Shown here: positions 41,981-52,771 of the stretch, in pieces | Numbering within the stretch: position 1 is the stretch's first letter | Layout of the letters: each line of letters starts with the position of its first letter | Assembly (NCBI RefSeq): GCF_900104175.1 | Contig: NZ_FNIX01000004.1 | Coordinates: 372,001 to 436,000, forward strand | Origin: Lentzea jiangxiensis | GTDB lineage: Bacteria; Actinomycetota; Actinomycetes; Mycobacteriales; Pseudonocardiaceae | Direction of reading: 5' to 3' | DNA length: 64,000 nucleotides | The notes under the pieces: generated by a model | What the model was told of the DNA's origin: nothing | Seen by the model: only the letters and a program-made list of their open reading frames with translations | The model's database searches: none | Translations under genes and position numbers: made by a program

Positions 41981-43077
41981 GGCGCGAGCTGTTCGACATC
42001 CCCGAAGGTGTCATCTACCTCGACGGCAACTCCCTCGGCGCGCTGCCGAAGCACGTCGCCGGGCGCATGCGGGAGGTCGTGGAGCACCAGTGGGGCCGGC
42101 GGCTGATCCGGTCGTGGTCCGAGGGCTGGTGGGAGACGCCGCAACGGGTCGGCGACCGCGTCGGGCGGCTGGTCGGGGCGGCACGGGGCCAGGTCGTCGT
42201 CGGCGACTCCACGTCGGTCAACGTCTTCAAGGCGCTGATGGGCGCGGTCAGGGGCACCGACCGCACCGAGATCGTGTGCGACGAGTCGACGTTCCCGACC
42301 GACGGCTACATCGCGCAGTCCGTCGCCTCCCTGAGCGGCATGAAGATCCGCGCCGCGCATCCGTCCTCTTTGGACCTCACCGGGGACACCGCGGTGGTGC
42401 TGCTCAACCAGGTCGACTACCGGACCGGCGAGCTGCACGACATGAAGGCGCTCACCGAGCAGGTCCACGGTGCCGGCGCGCAGGTGGTCTGGGACCTCTG
42501 CCACAGCGCGGGTGTGCTGCCGATCGAGCTGGACGCCCTCGGGGTCGACTACGCGATCGGCTGCACGTACAAGTTCCTCAACGGCGGGCCGGGCGCGCCG
42601 GCGTTCATCTACGTGCCGAAGCACAAGCAGGCGAGCTTCGAGAACCCGTTGTCGGGCTGGAACGGGCACCGCGAGCCGTTCGGCATGAAGTCCTCCTACG
42701 AACCGGATCCCGGCATCGCGCGCGCACGCGTCGGCACGCCGGACATCCTGTCGATGCTGGCCCTCGACGCCGCCCTGGACGTGTGGGACGACGTCGACCT
42801 CGCCGAACTGCGGCAGCGCGGTCTCGCGCTGACCGCGTTGTTCCGCGAGCACGTCGAGAAGCTCACGACCCTCGAAGTGATCACCCCGGAGAACCGCGGC
42901 AACCAGATCTCGGTGCGCTGCCGGGACGCCAGGGCGGTGATGGACGAGCTGGTCGCACGGGGTGTCATCGGCGACCACCGGCCGCCGGACGTCCTGCGGT
43001 TCGGGTTCGCCCCGCTCTACGTGACCGACGAGGACGCGGTCAGGGCCGCCGAGGTGCTGGCGGAAGTCACCCGGTGA
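41977..43077 (+). CDS. kynU: Kynureninase
   Basis: PLP enzyme that converts kynurenine to anthranilate and alanine. The GTG overlaps the kynA stop. The 366-aa protein begins IYLDGNSLGALPK, has the PLP-binding GDSTSVNVFKAL, the Asp of WDLCHSAGVLP, and the PLP Lys in CTYKFLNGGPGAPAF (about 207). The kynurenine formamidase (kynB) is not adjacent. The product anthranilate can feed secondary metabolism or tryptophan synthesis. Confidence 0.95.
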   Translation: MRRELFDIPEGVIYLDGNSLGALPKHVAGRMREVVEHQWGRRLIRSWSEGWWETPQRVGDRVGRLVGAARGQVVVGDSTSVNVFKALMGAVRGTDRTEIVCDESTFPTDGYIAQSVASLSGMKIRAAHPSSLDLTGDTAVVLLNQVDYRTGELHDMKALTEQVHGAGAQVVWDLCHSAGVLPIELDALGVDYAIGCTYKFLNGGPGAPAFIYVPKHKQASFENPLSGWNGHREPFGMKSSYEPDPGIARARVGTPDILSMLALDAALDVWDDVDLAELRQRGLALTALFREHVEKLTTLEVITPENRGNQISVRCRDARAVMDELVARGVIGDHRPPDVLRFGFAPLYVTDEDAVRAAEVLAEVTR

Positions 43078-43795
43078 GTGCGGCGTCCGCGATGCTCTTG
43101 GCCTCGCGGGCGCCCGCCTCCAGCGACGAGCAGACGAACAGGATCCACTGAACCAGGCCCTCCGGCGTCCCCGACGCGAACGCCACGGAAGCGGCCTCGT
43201 ACTCGGCCGGCCGGCGCAGGCACGCCACCTCCGGCACGCCGAGCCCCTTGGGGTCGAGGCCGGTCGAGATCGACGTCATCCGCGCCGCGGCACGGGCCAC
43301 CACGCCGTTGGCGACGTCGAACGGCGCCAGGCCTAGCAGTTCGCCGTGCACCACGGCGACGACGACGGGCGACGGCACGGACGTCCCGCCGGTGACGAGG
43401 GAGCCGAGCAGGTCGAGCCGCTGCGACACGTGTTCGGAGACGCGCGGCCGTCCGACGTCGGAGCTCAGGTCTGCGGCGGCGAGGACGTGCAGCCGCGCGA
43501 GAGCTTGCAAGGGCGCGCGCTGCCAGACGGCCACGAGGCCGCCCAGGGCCTCGGCGACCCGCAGCGAGCCGGCCAGCACGGGGTCGGAGACCTCACCGGA
43601 CTCGGGGATCTCGGTCGGGCCGCCCTCCAGCGCCGCCGACGCGCGGGCGGCGCGGACGGACGCCTCCGCCGCGGTCGTGGCCCAGCCGCGCAGGTTCACC
43701 CGATGGCGGTGCACCTGGAAGACGGCGTCCTTGGCGGCGTTCGCGGCGTCTGCCACACCGGGCAAGGAAAGCAGCGGGGCGAGAGGATCGGTCAC
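43067..43795 (-). CDS. Conserved actinobacterial protein, function unknown
   Basis: A 242-aa soluble helical protein, convergent with kynU (11-nt overlap) and divergent from acs. The sequence RAARASAALEGGP (about 47-59) recalls the N-terminal helix found in Fic-domain proteins, but the Fic HxFx(D/E)GNGR motif is absent. A helix-rich C-terminus ends EAGAREAKSIADAAL. Homologous genes next to acs are often auto-labelled oxidoreductase without a cofactor motif; I see none. GTG start. Unknown. Confidence 0.65.
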   Translation of the reverse strand: MTDPLAPLLSLPGVADAANAAKDAVFQVHRHRVNLRGWATTAAEASVRAARASAALEGGPTEIPESGEVSDPVLAGSLRVAEALGGLVAVWQRAPLQALARLHVLAAADLSSDVGRPRVSEHVSQRLDLLGSLVTGGTSVPSPVVVAVVHGELLGLAPFDVANGVVARAAARMTSISTGLDPKGLGVPEVACLRRPAEYEAASVAFASGTPEGLVQWILFVCSSLEAGAREAKSIADAALTG

Positions 43796-43909
43796 GGTCG
43801 CGCAGAGTACCTGACCAGGTGAAACGCGTGACCCAGCTCACTGAGTGGACCGTTGAGCGCGCAACTTCGTCCGTTCAACGCGCTACACGTGCCCGGACCA
43901 GACGAAACG

Positions 43910-43935
43910 GGTTACACAGTGACAGCCGTGTAACC
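43910..43935. promoter_or_regulatory. Inverted repeat upstream of acs
   Basis: GGTTACAC (43910-43917) and GTGTAACC (43928-43935) are perfect inverted 8-mers with a 10-nt spacer, 119 nt ahead of the acs start. GlnR (GTnAC half-sites) and Crp (GTGAC/GTCAC-like) are both known regulators of actinobacterial acs; the arms fit GTTAC/GTAAC better than a Crp site. Confidence 0.5.
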
Positions 43936-44053
43936 GACTCCCCAGATTGGTCTGAACCTTTTTGGGGAGGAACCTGTTGGAAGTGAGCTGGCTCGCACTA
44001 CGGTCAGTACCCGCATCCCCAACCGGTCTGGACTTTCCAGGAGGTCTCGCACC

Positions 44054-46036
<1,983 letters not shown>

Positions 46037-46054
46037 TCCTCCGCTCGAAACGTG

Positions 46055-46082
46055 ACGGGCGTCCTCTGAGGAGGGCGCCCGT
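46055..46082 (+). terminator. Terminator after acs
   Basis: ACGGGCG (46055-46061) pairs with CGCCCGT (46076-46082), with inner complementarity (CCTC/GAGG), 19 nt after the stop. It separates acs from nhaA. Confidence 0.65.
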
Positions 46083-46166
46083 TCGCGTTAAGGTTGCACC
46101 AGGGTGAGCCGGGAAGTCTGGTCGGCACGAGGATTTGTCGTGCCCGCTGACTGCCCAGGGAGACCC

Positions 46167-47324
46167 GTGCCGCCCAAGATCGCCGACTTCGCCCGCTACC
46201 TCCGCACCGAGACCGTCGGGGGCATGGTGCTGCTCGGCGCCACCGCCGTCGCGTTGATCTGGGCCAACTCGCCCCTCGCCCCCGCGTACTTCACGCTGCG
46301 CGATCTCCACCTCGGACCGCTGAGCGTCGGCGACTGGGCCAAGGACGGGCTGCTCGCGATCTTCTTCTTCGTCGCCGGTCTGGAGCTCAAGCGCGAGCTC
46401 GTCGTCGGGGAGCTGTCGAACTTCAAGGCGGCCGTCCTGCCGATCGTCGCCGCGATCGGCGGGATGATCGTGCCCGCGCTGGTCGCGCTCGGGATCGGCT
46501 GGGGACAGCCCGGGATCGAGAAGGCGTGGGCGATCCCCGTCGCGACGGACATCGCGTTCGCGCTCGGCGTGCTGGCCCTCACGGCGTCCGGGTTGCCGTC
46601 GAGCCTGCGGGTCTTCCTGCTGTCGCTGGCCGTCGTGGACGACCTGGGGGCGATCATCGTGATCGCGGTCCTGTTCACGGCGAAGTTCAACCTGCTCGCC
46701 GCCGGGGCGGTCGTGCTGCTGCTGGCGCTGTACTGGTTCCTGCAGCACAAGCGGATCACCAGTCCGTGGCTCTACGTGCCGATCGCGCTCGGCACCTGGT
46801 GGTTCATGCACGAGTCGGGCATCCACGCCACGATCGCGGGTGTCGCGCTCGCCCTGCTGACGCGGGTGAGGCGCGACCCGTACGAGGCCGAGGCGCCGGC
46901 GGTCCGGCTGGAGCACCGGCTGCAGCCGTTCTCGGCCGGGGTGGCCGTGCCGGTGTTCGCGCTGTTCGCGGCGGGTGTGCCGGTGGGCGCGGAGGCGCTC
47001 GGGAAGCTCTTCTCGGACAAGATCGCGATCGGGGTGATGGCGGGGCTGGTCATCGGCAAGGTGATCGGCATCGTGGGCGCCTCGGCGCTCGCGGTGTGGC
47101 TCAAGGCCGCCGTCTGGCCGTCCGGCGCGGGACCGCGCGACATCGTGGCGGTGGCGACGCTGGGCGGCGTCGGGTTCACCGTCAGCCTGCTGATCGCGGA
47201 CCTCTCGCTCGACCAGCCGGAGACCGCGAAGGCCGCCGTCCTGCTCGCTTCGATGATCGCGTCGCTGCTCGCCTCGGTGTTGCTCATTCGCCGCAGCCGG
47301 GCGCATGGCACGATGTCCGGGTGA
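46167..47324 (+). CDS. nhaA: Na+/H+ antiporter NhaA
   Basis: Electrogenic Na+/H+ exchanger, about 385 aa, with 11-12 helices. The GTG at 46167 (CAGGGAGA ribosome site) is preferred; a GTG at 46104 would add 21 polar residues. Signatures are FFFVAGLELKRELVVGELS (helix II-III), PVATDIAFALGVLAL and AVVDDLGAI, containing the adjacent Asp-Asp pair of the ion site. Loss of its counterpart in M. tuberculosis makes this a lineage insertion between the acs and Rv3669 equivalents. The stop overlaps the next gene (GTGA). Confidence 0.95.
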   Translation: MPPKIADFARYLRTETVGGMVLLGATAVALIWANSPLAPAYFTLRDLHLGPLSVGDWAKDGLLAIFFFVAGLELKRELVVGELSNFKAAVLPIVAAIGGMIVPALVALGIGWGQPGIEKAWAIPVATDIAFALGVLALTASGLPSSLRVFLLSLAVVDDLGAIIVIAVLFTAKFNLLAAGAVVLLLALYWFLQHKRITSPWLYVPIALGTWWFMHESGIHATIAGVALALLTRVRRDPYEAEAPAVRLEHRLQPFSAGVAVPVFALFAAGVPVGAEALGKLFSDKIAIGVMAGLVIGKVIGIVGASALAVWLKAAVWPSGAGPRDIVAVATLGGVGFTVSLLIADLSLDQPETAKAAVLLASMIASLLASVLLIRRSRAHGTMSG

Positions 47325-47776
47325 CCACCAGGGAGCACATCGCGTCGATTCCGCTGACCGCAGACGACCCGACTGCCGAGGCATCGATCGGCGGTCTCGT
47401 TCGTGATGCGACCGCCCACGTGTCGACTCTGGTCAGAGCAGAGGTCGAACTCGCCAAGGGCGAGATCACCAAGGAGATCAAGAAGGGCGTCAAGGGCAGC
47501 GTCTTCTTCATCGTCGCGCTGACCGTGCTGTGCTTCAGCCTGTTCTTCCTGTTCATGGCCCTCGGCTTCGGTTTCGCGGAGTGGTTCGGCTGGGGCTACT
47601 GGGCGGGCTTCGGACTGGTCTTCGCGGTGATGCTGCTGACCGCCGGCGCCTGCGCCTTCCTCGGCTACCGCAAGGTGAAGAAGATCAGGGCGCCGGAGAG
47701 GTCGATCGCGGCCGCGAAGGACACCGTCGCGGCACTGACGCACCGCGACTCCCAGAGCAGGGGCGCCGTCAACTGA
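47321..47776 (+). CDS. Phage-holin-like (Rv3669-type) two-helix membrane protein
   Basis: A 151-aa protein of the actinobacterial phage holin family (a name from fold similarity, not phage origin). An amphipathic N-terminal region with TLVRAEVELAKGEITKEIK (about 34-52) precedes two transmembrane helices (about 60-82 and 92-115, FGWGYWAGFGLVFA). The C-terminal tail is charged and cytoplasmic. It equals Rv3669 in position, upstream of the EphE-type hydrolase, with the nhaA stop overlapping its GTG. Confidence 0.85.
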   Translation: MTTREHIASIPLTADDPTAEASIGGLVRDATAHVSTLVRAEVELAKGEITKEIKKGVKGSVFFIVALTVLCFSLFFLFMALGFGFAEWFGWGYWAGFGLVFAVMLLTAGACAFLGYRKVKKIRAPERSIAAAKDTVAALTHRDSQSRGAVN

Positions 47777-47799
47777 GCCGCAAACCCGACCCGTCCGTC

Positions 47800-48690
47800 G
47801 TGCGGGTCGCGGGTCCGTGGACGCACCGCGACGTCTCGGCCAACGGCATCCGCCTGCACGTCGCCGAACTCGGCGAGGGACCTCTCGTGCTGCTGCTGCA
47901 CGGGTTCCCCGAGTTCTGGTGGTCGTGGCGGCACCAGCTGACCGCGCTGGCCGAGGCCGGGTACCGCGCGGTCGCCGTCGACCTGCGCGGCTACGGCGAC
48001 TCGGACAAACCACCCCGCGGCTACGACGGCTTCACGCTCGCCGGTGACGTCGCGGGTCTGGTCAAGGCGCTCGGCGCCCAACGCGCGCACCTGGTGGGCC
48101 ACGCGTGGGGCGGCTCCATCGCCTGGACGGTGGGCGCCCTGCACCCGCGCGTCGTCTCGTCGGTCTCCGTGCTGTCCGCGCCGCACCCGCTGGTGACGCG
48201 CCGGGCGTTCCGCACGCACCCCCGCGTGAACTCCCACGTGCTGCGCTTCCAGCTCCCGATCCACCCCGAGCGCTGGCTGACCCGCGAGAACGCCCTGCAG
48301 GTCGCCAAGCTGCTCTCGGCGTGGTCCGGTCCGAAGTGGCGGTCGGCGCCCGAGTTCGACGAGGTCATCCGCCGCTGCCGGCAGGCGATGACGGTGCCGG
48401 GCGTCGCCCACAGCGCGCTCGAGTACTACCGCTGGGCGGTGCGCTCGCAGCTGCGCAGCGACGGCCGCCGGTTCGCCGAGGCCGTCGACAAGCCGGTGCA
48501 GGTGCCCGTGCTGCAGCTCCACGGCGCCCTGGACCCGGTCGTCCTCGAGTCCTCGGCGCGCGACTCGCTGCCGTGGCTCGGTCCCGAGTCGGAGTTCCGC
48601 TACCTGCCCGAGGTGGGGCACTTCCCGAACCAGGAGGCGCCCCACACCACGAGCAGGCTGATCACCGAGTTCCTGCGGAAGCTGACCTGA
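47800..48690 (+). CDS. Alpha/beta hydrolase, epoxide-hydrolase-like (EphE type)
   Basis: About 296 aa. The oxyanion-hole motif HGFPEFWWSWRHQL (about 25-38), DLRGYGDSDKPP and the nucleophile elbow GHAWGG with Asp replaced by His/Ala-Trp arrangement (HLVGHAWGGSIAW) place it near epoxide hydrolases; the nucleophile position reads as GHAWG rather than GHDWG, so Asp is missing. The catalytic Asp is in LHGALDPVV and His in EVGHFPNQEAP. The GTG start at 47800 is used; a CTG at 47773 (CTGA overlap with the previous stop, LSRKPDPS) matches the family N-terminus better and may be the true start. Equivalent to Rv3670. Confidence 0.82.
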   Translation: MRVAGPWTHRDVSANGIRLHVAELGEGPLVLLLHGFPEFWWSWRHQLTALAEAGYRAVAVDLRGYGDSDKPPRGYDGFTLAGDVAGLVKALGAQRAHLVGHAWGGSIAWTVGALHPRVVSSVSVLSAPHPLVTRRAFRTHPRVNSHVLRFQLPIHPERWLTRENALQVAKLLSAWSGPKWRSAPEFDEVIRRCRQAMTVPGVAHSALEYYRWAVRSQLRSDGRRFAEAVDKPVQVPVLQLHGALDPVVLESSARDSLPWLGPESEFRYLPEVGHFPNQEAPHTTSRLITEFLRKLT

Positions 48691-50146
48691 ACGCGGCCTC
48701 CAGGGCGGCGGCCGGGTCGTCCGGCAGGTCGATCGACCGCCACGCGACGTAGCCGTCCGGCCTGACCAGCGAAGCGCCCTTCGCGGACAGCCCGAACGCG
48801 TCCAGCTGCTCGACGCGTTCGCACCGGACGCCGAGCGGTGCGGCGGCCTCCTCCCACTGCGGGTGGTCGGCGACGAGCACCCAGCCGCGCCCGAAGAGGT
48901 CCACAGTGGACCTTCCCGGCTCCGTCCACACGTGCGGGGCGCGCGTGCCGGGCTGGCCGTTCCACTGCTCGGGGAGCTGAGCGGGCGGCAGCTCGGGACC
49001 CGCACCGAGCACGGCCGCCGACCGGTAGAGGACGCCGAAGTGCATGGCGTTGTTGTCGTACAACGGCGCCTCGTCCGGCTCGCCGTCGCGGTTGTGGCCG
49101 TCGTTGCGCGCGAAGATCTGCTGGTGGCAGAGGAGGGCGACCGGCCGCCGCTCGGCGTCGTAGGTGTCCAACAGGGACGGTCGTGACCCGCCGTCCAGCA
49201 CGGCGGCGAGCTTCCAGGCGAGGTTGTGCGCGTCCTCGATGCCGACGTTCGCCCCGAACCCGCCGCGGCTCGGCGGCAGCGTGTGCGCGGCGTCGCCCGC
49301 CAGGAAGACCCTGCCGTCGGAGAACCGGTCCGCCACCGACGCGCTGATCGTCCACCGGCCGGTCGTGACGATCTCGACGTCCAGGTCGTCGCGGCCGATG
49401 GCCTGGAAGATCTTCCGCCGCAGCTCGGGCTCGTCGTACTCGCCGTCGTCGAGCATCAGGACCCAGCGCCCGTCGCCGTAGGTGGTCAGGAACCCGACGT
49501 CATCGATGACGAACTGGCCGATCCCGTCCTGCAAGTACTCCTCGAGCGGCGCGCGGAACAGCACGCTGCGGGAGGTGTGCAGGTACCCGCGGCCGGTGCG
49601 GGTGATGCCGAGCTGTTCGCGGACCGGGCTGCGGTGGCCGTCCGCCGCGACGAGGTAGTCGGCGCGGATCTCGTACGGTGCGCCGTCGCCCTGGACGACC
49701 GCCGTGACACCGTCGTCGTCCTGGGCGAACTCCAGCATCCGCGTGCTCATCCGGATGTCCGCGCCGAGCTCGCGGGCCTTGTCGCGCAGGATCGGCTCCA
49801 TCCGGTCCTGCGCCACGCCGATGCCCGCGACCGGTGAGTGCTCGACGTCGGACAGCTCGGCCGGTGGCGTCCAGAACGTCTCCTCGTACTTCTTCCCGAC
49901 GAGGCTCTCCGCCCTGACCCGCCGGACGCCGAAACCCTTCGCCATCCGGCTCTCCGGCAGCTCGTCCTCCAGCCCGACCCCGCGCAGCAGCTCACCCACC
50001 CTGGCGTTGAACCCGACCGCGCGCGGGTGCGCCGAGCTGCCCGGATGCTTCTCCACCAGCGTCACGGGCACGCCGTGCCACGCCAGGAACAGCGCGGCCG
50101 ACGTTCCCGCGAGGCCTCCCCCGACGACCAACACCGAAGTCCTCAT
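48662..50146 (-). CDS. FAD-dependent aromatic-ring monooxygenase (class A)
   Basis: A 494-aa flavoprotein related to polyketide/rifampicin-type hydroxylases. It has VVGGGLAGTSAALFLA (GxGxxG, about 6-21), the DG motif in YLVAADGHRSPVR (about 170-182), and GRVFLAGDAAHTLPP (about 285-299). It has the thioredoxin-like C-terminal tail typical of the group. The ATG follows GAGGGGGAT. It is divergent from a TetR gene with palindromes between, so it is probably TetR-controlled and induced by an aromatic compound; it could inactivate an antibiotic. This pair is absent from the syntenic block in M. tuberculosis. Confidence 0.88.
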   Translation of the reverse strand: MRTSVLVVGGGLAGTSAALFLAWHGVPVTLVEKHPGSSAHPRAVGFNARVGELLRGVGLEDELPESRMAKGFGVRRVRAESLVGKKYEETFWTPPAELSDVEHSPVAGIGVAQDRMEPILRDKARELGADIRMSTRMLEFAQDDDGVTAVVQGDGAPYEIRADYLVAADGHRSPVREQLGITRTGRGYLHTSRSVLFRAPLEEYLQDGIGQFVIDDVGFLTTYGDGRWVLMLDDGEYDEPELRRKIFQAIGRDDLDVEIVTTGRWTISASVADRFSDGRVFLAGDAAHTLPPSRGGFGANVGIEDAHNLAWKLAAVLDGGSRPSLLDTYDAERRPVALLCHQQIFARNDGHNRDGEPDEAPLYDNNAMHFGVLYRSAAVLGAGPELPPAQLPEQWNGQPGTRAPHVWTEPGRSTVDLFGRGWVLVADHPQWEEAAAPLGVRCERVEQLDAFGLSAKGASLVRPDGYVAWRSIDLPDDPAAALEAAFRSASAGTR

Positions 50147-50161
50147 GACATCCCCCTCAAT

Positions 50162-50205
50162 ACGCCGTATCGATCGATACACTGTATCGCTATAAGACGG
50201 TGTAT
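50162..50205. promoter_or_regulatory. TetR operator region between the monooxygenase and TetR genes
   Basis: Overlapping palindromes: GTATCGATCGATAC (50167-50180, perfect), GATACACTGTATC (50176-50188, perfect 6-1-6), and an outer near-perfect inverted pair, TACGCCGT with ACGGTGTA. Their position between the two divergent starts is the usual site for a TetR-family repressor. Confidence 0.7.
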
Positions 50206-50216
50206 TGTCCAGCGCG

Positions 50217-50912
50217 ATGTCGAACGAGACCGTGTGGGACCGCCCCGAGCCGCCCGCCAAGCCGTCGCCGACCCCGCTGAGCAGGGAGCTGGTCGTGGGC
50301 GCCGCGATCAGGCTCGCCGACGCGGGCGGGCTCGACGAGGTGTCCTTCCGCAAGGTCGCCGCCGCCCTCGGCGCGGGCCCGATGCGCCTGTACGGGTACG
50401 TGGAGACCAAGGACGAGCTGCTCGACCTCATGGTCGACGAGGTCTACGGCGAGATCACGCCGCCGTCGCCCTCAGCCGGCTGGCGCGAGGGACTCCGGCA
50501 CGTCGCGCACGGCGTCCGGGCCGCGGCGAAGCGGCACGAGTGGTTCGTCGACCTGGTCGGCAACCGCCCGCACCAGGGCCCGAACGCGCTCACGCACCTG
50601 GAGACGACGCTCGCCACCGTCCGGTTCGAGGACATCGACCAGGTGCTCGACGTGGTCGGCGCGGTGATGGCCTACGTGTTCGGGGCCGTCCGCGGCGAGA
50701 TCACCGAGCTCCGCGCGGAGCGGTCGAGCGGCATGACCGAGGAGCAGTGGCAACGGGCGTCCGGCCCCTACATGCAGCGCGTGCTCGCCACCGGCCGGTT
50801 CCCGACGCTCGCCAGGGTGGTGCACGAGTCGAGCGACCGCGACGCCGCGGAGAGGTTCGAGACGGGCCTCGGCTACGTCCTGGACGGCGTCGCGGCCCGC
50901 CACTCGCCCTAG
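50217..50912 (+). CDS. TetR family transcriptional regulator
   Basis: A 231-aa repressor. The N-terminal HTH is at about 20-70 (ELVVGAAIRLADAGGLDEVSFRKVAAALG, in shorter terms AAIRLADAGG and SFRKVAAALGAGPMRLYGYV), followed by an all-helical TetR C-terminal ligand domain of the TetR_C type (about 85-225). The ATG at 50217 lacks a ribosome site; a TTG lies 12 nt upstream. It should repress the divergent monooxygenase. Its 3' end overlaps the convergent MarP gene by 4 nt. Confidence 0.88.
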   Translation: MSNETVWDRPEPPAKPSPTPLSRELVVGAAIRLADAGGLDEVSFRKVAAALGAGPMRLYGYVETKDELLDLMVDEVYGEITPPSPSAGWREGLRHVAHGVRAAAKRHEWFVDLVGNRPHQGPNALTHLETTLATVRFEDIDQVLDVVGAVMAYVFGAVRGEITELRAERSSGMTEEQWQRASGPYMQRVLATGRFPTLARVVHESSDRDAAERFETGLGYVLDGVAARHSP

Positions 50913-52096
50913 GAGGCGCAGCCCTGGGTCGAGGCGCGGCGGGTGAGCGTCGGCGCCTTCTGCACCGTCTGCTGCACCTGCTGGGCTGTGAGCACGAAGC
51001 CGGTCTCCGGGTCGTCGACGGCCGCGCCGAACACCACGCCCATCACCCGGCCGTTCGGGTCGACCAGCGGGCCGCCCGAGTTGCCGGAGCGGACCTCCGC
51101 GCGCACCGTGTAGACGTCCCGCGTGACCGTCTGGGCGTCGTAGATGTCCGGGCCGCGCAGCAGCGGGATGCGCTCCCGCACGCGGGCCGGCGAGGCCTTG
51201 TACGGGCCGTCGAGCGGGTAGCCGAGCACGATGCCGTCCTCGCCCGGCTGCACCTCGTCCGAGCGGAACTGCAGCGGCGTGGCCTCCAGGTCCGGCACCG
51301 CGAGCACGGCGATGTCGGTCTTCGGGTCGTACGCCACGACCGTCGCGTCGAACTGGCCGCGGCCGACCTCGACCGTCACCTCGTTCGTGCCGGCGACGAC
51401 GTGGGCGTTCGTCATGACCCGCTCCGGGGCGATCACGAAGCCGGTGCCCTCCAGCGCGCGCGAGCACGACGGGGCGCGCCCGCGGACCTTGAGCACCGAG
51501 GACTTCAGCCGGCCGGCGACCGGGGAGTTCGCGAGCTGGCCGTCCGGCGGCTCGACCGCCTTGAGCGGCGTCCGGTTGAACGGGTCCATCGCCTGCGGGA
51601 AGCCCGAGACGTCGAAGAGCTTCTGCAGATCGCCCGACAGCACGCGGGCGGCGGGCGGCATGGCCTGGTCGACCTTGCCGAGGATCACCGACTGCTTGAG
51701 CGACGAGGTGAGGTCCGGCAGGCCGACGACCGAGGTGAGCGGCAGCGCGATCATCCACGCCACCACGAACACGACCAAGCCCTGCACGATCGCGCCCAGG
51801 GCGTTGTCCGCGCCGCGCAGCGGCGACGCGTTGACCCGCGCCTTGATAGTCCGTCCGATGTAGACGCCGATCGTCTCGCCGAGCGCCACGAGCAGCACGA
51901 CGATGCCGACCGCGAACACGACCTTGGTGACGACGTTCTCGAACTGGGACACCAGCAGCGGCGCGATCTGCGTGCCGAGGATCAGGCCGACGAGCACACC
52001 GACGAACGCGGGCAGCGCGACGACCATGCCCTGCCTGGCCCCGGACACCGCGGCTATCGCGGCGAGGCCCAGCACGAGCAGGTCAACCCAGTTCAC
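50909..52096 (-). CDS. marP: MarP-type membrane-anchored periplasmic serine protease
   Basis: A 395-aa protein with four N-terminal transmembrane helices (CvpA/colicin V-like domain, about 1-125) and an extracytoplasmic chymotrypsin-like protease (about 190-390). The catalytic triad is His232 (NAHVV), Asp261 (DIAVL) and Ser340 (GNSGGP), and Cys211/Cys393 match the redox-controlled disulfide of M. tuberculosis MarP (Rv3671c), which is nearly identical in length. MarP maintains internal pH and resists acid and oxidative stress, in part by activating a wall hydrolase. It is the last gene of the nth-tlpA-NUDIX-marP set in this direction. Confidence 0.95.
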   Translation of the reverse strand: MNWVDLLVLGLAAIAAVSGARQGMVVALPAFVGVLVGLILGTQIAPLLVSQFENVVTKVVFAVGIVVLLVALGETIGVYIGRTIKARVNASPLRGADNALGAIVQGLVVFVVAWMIALPLTSVVGLPDLTSSLKQSVILGKVDQAMPPAARVLSGDLQKLFDVSGFPQAMDPFNRTPLKAVEPPDGQLANSPVAGRLKSSVLKVRGRAPSCSRALEGTGFVIAPERVMTNAHVVAGTNEVTVEVGRGQFDATVVAYDPKTDIAVLAVPDLEATPLQFRSDEVQPGEDGIVLGYPLDGPYKASPARVRERIPLLRGPDIYDAQTVTRDVYTVRAEVRSGNSGGPLVDPNGRVMGVVFGAAVDDPETGFVLTAQQVQQTVQKAPTLTRRASTQGCAS

Positions 52097-52111
52097 CCCA
52101 GAACCTCCGCC

Positions 52112-52771
52112 TCACTGTGTAGCGCGCAACGCTAGTTCAAGGTCGCGCACATCCGTCGCATCCCACGGCTGTTCCCAGCCGCCGAGTGCGATCAGGCCGT
52201 TGATCAACCCCGCGGTGAAGCCCCACACCAGCATGCCCGGCGCGGAGAAGGCCGCTCCGACGTAGCCCGCGGGGTGGCGCACCCGGAACCTGTTGGCAGG
52301 GTCGGCGAGGTGCGACACGGGCACCCGCGCGACGGCGGCGGTCTCCGCCGGGTCGACGGGTGCGACGGGGCTCGGCTGTTCCCAGTAGGCGAGCACGGGC
52401 GTGACCACGAACCCGGACACCGGCACGTGCAGCTCCGGCAGCAGGGTGAGTGGTCTCACTCCTGACGCAAGTACACCGGTCTCCTCGTAAGCCTCGCGTA
52501 ATGCGGTGGCGACCGGCCCGTCGTCGGTGTCGTCCATCGCCCCGCCCGGGAACGCGACCTGGCCGGGGTGCGAACCCAACGTGTCCGACCGGCGCAGCAG
52601 CAAGACGTCCGGCCCGTGCTCCTCGGACTCGCCGAACAGCATGAGCACGGCCGCCTTGCGGTAGGCCCTCGTCGGAGTGCGCGGGTCCCGCATGAACGTT
52701 CGCCCGTCGATCTCCTCGGTGGCCTTGGCCAGGCGCTGCATCCAGTCGGGTGGCTCTACCGCCTCCGTCAT
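52112..52771 (-). CDS. NUDIX hydrolase, CoA pyrophosphatase-like
   Basis: A 219-aa protein starting at ATG 52771, inside the stop of the upstream gene (ATGA). The NUDIX box reads GGAMDDTDDGPVATALREAYEETGV (GG...REAYEETG, about 100-123 in part), preceded by HPGQVAFPGGA, the CoA-pyrophosphatase type (PROSITE UPF0035). It probably splits CoA or acyl-CoA diphosphates. Equivalent to Rv3672c. A short 16-nt gap leads to marP. Confidence 0.9.
   Translation of the reverse strand: MTEAVEPPDWMQRLAKATEEIDGRTFMRDPRTPTRAYRKAAVLMLFGESEEHGPDVLLLRRSDTLGSHPGQVAFPGGAMDDTDDGPVATALREAYEETGVLASGVRPLTLLPELHVPVSGFVVTPVLAYWEQPSPVAPVDPAETAAVARVPVSHLADPANRFRVRHPAGYVGAAFSAPGMLVWGFTAGLINGLIALGGWEQPWDATDVRDLELALRATQ

Noticed and set aside
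47321..47776. Phage holin indicating a prophage
   Set aside because: The holin-like name is a family label; the gene is at the conserved Rv3669 position and no other phage gene is present.
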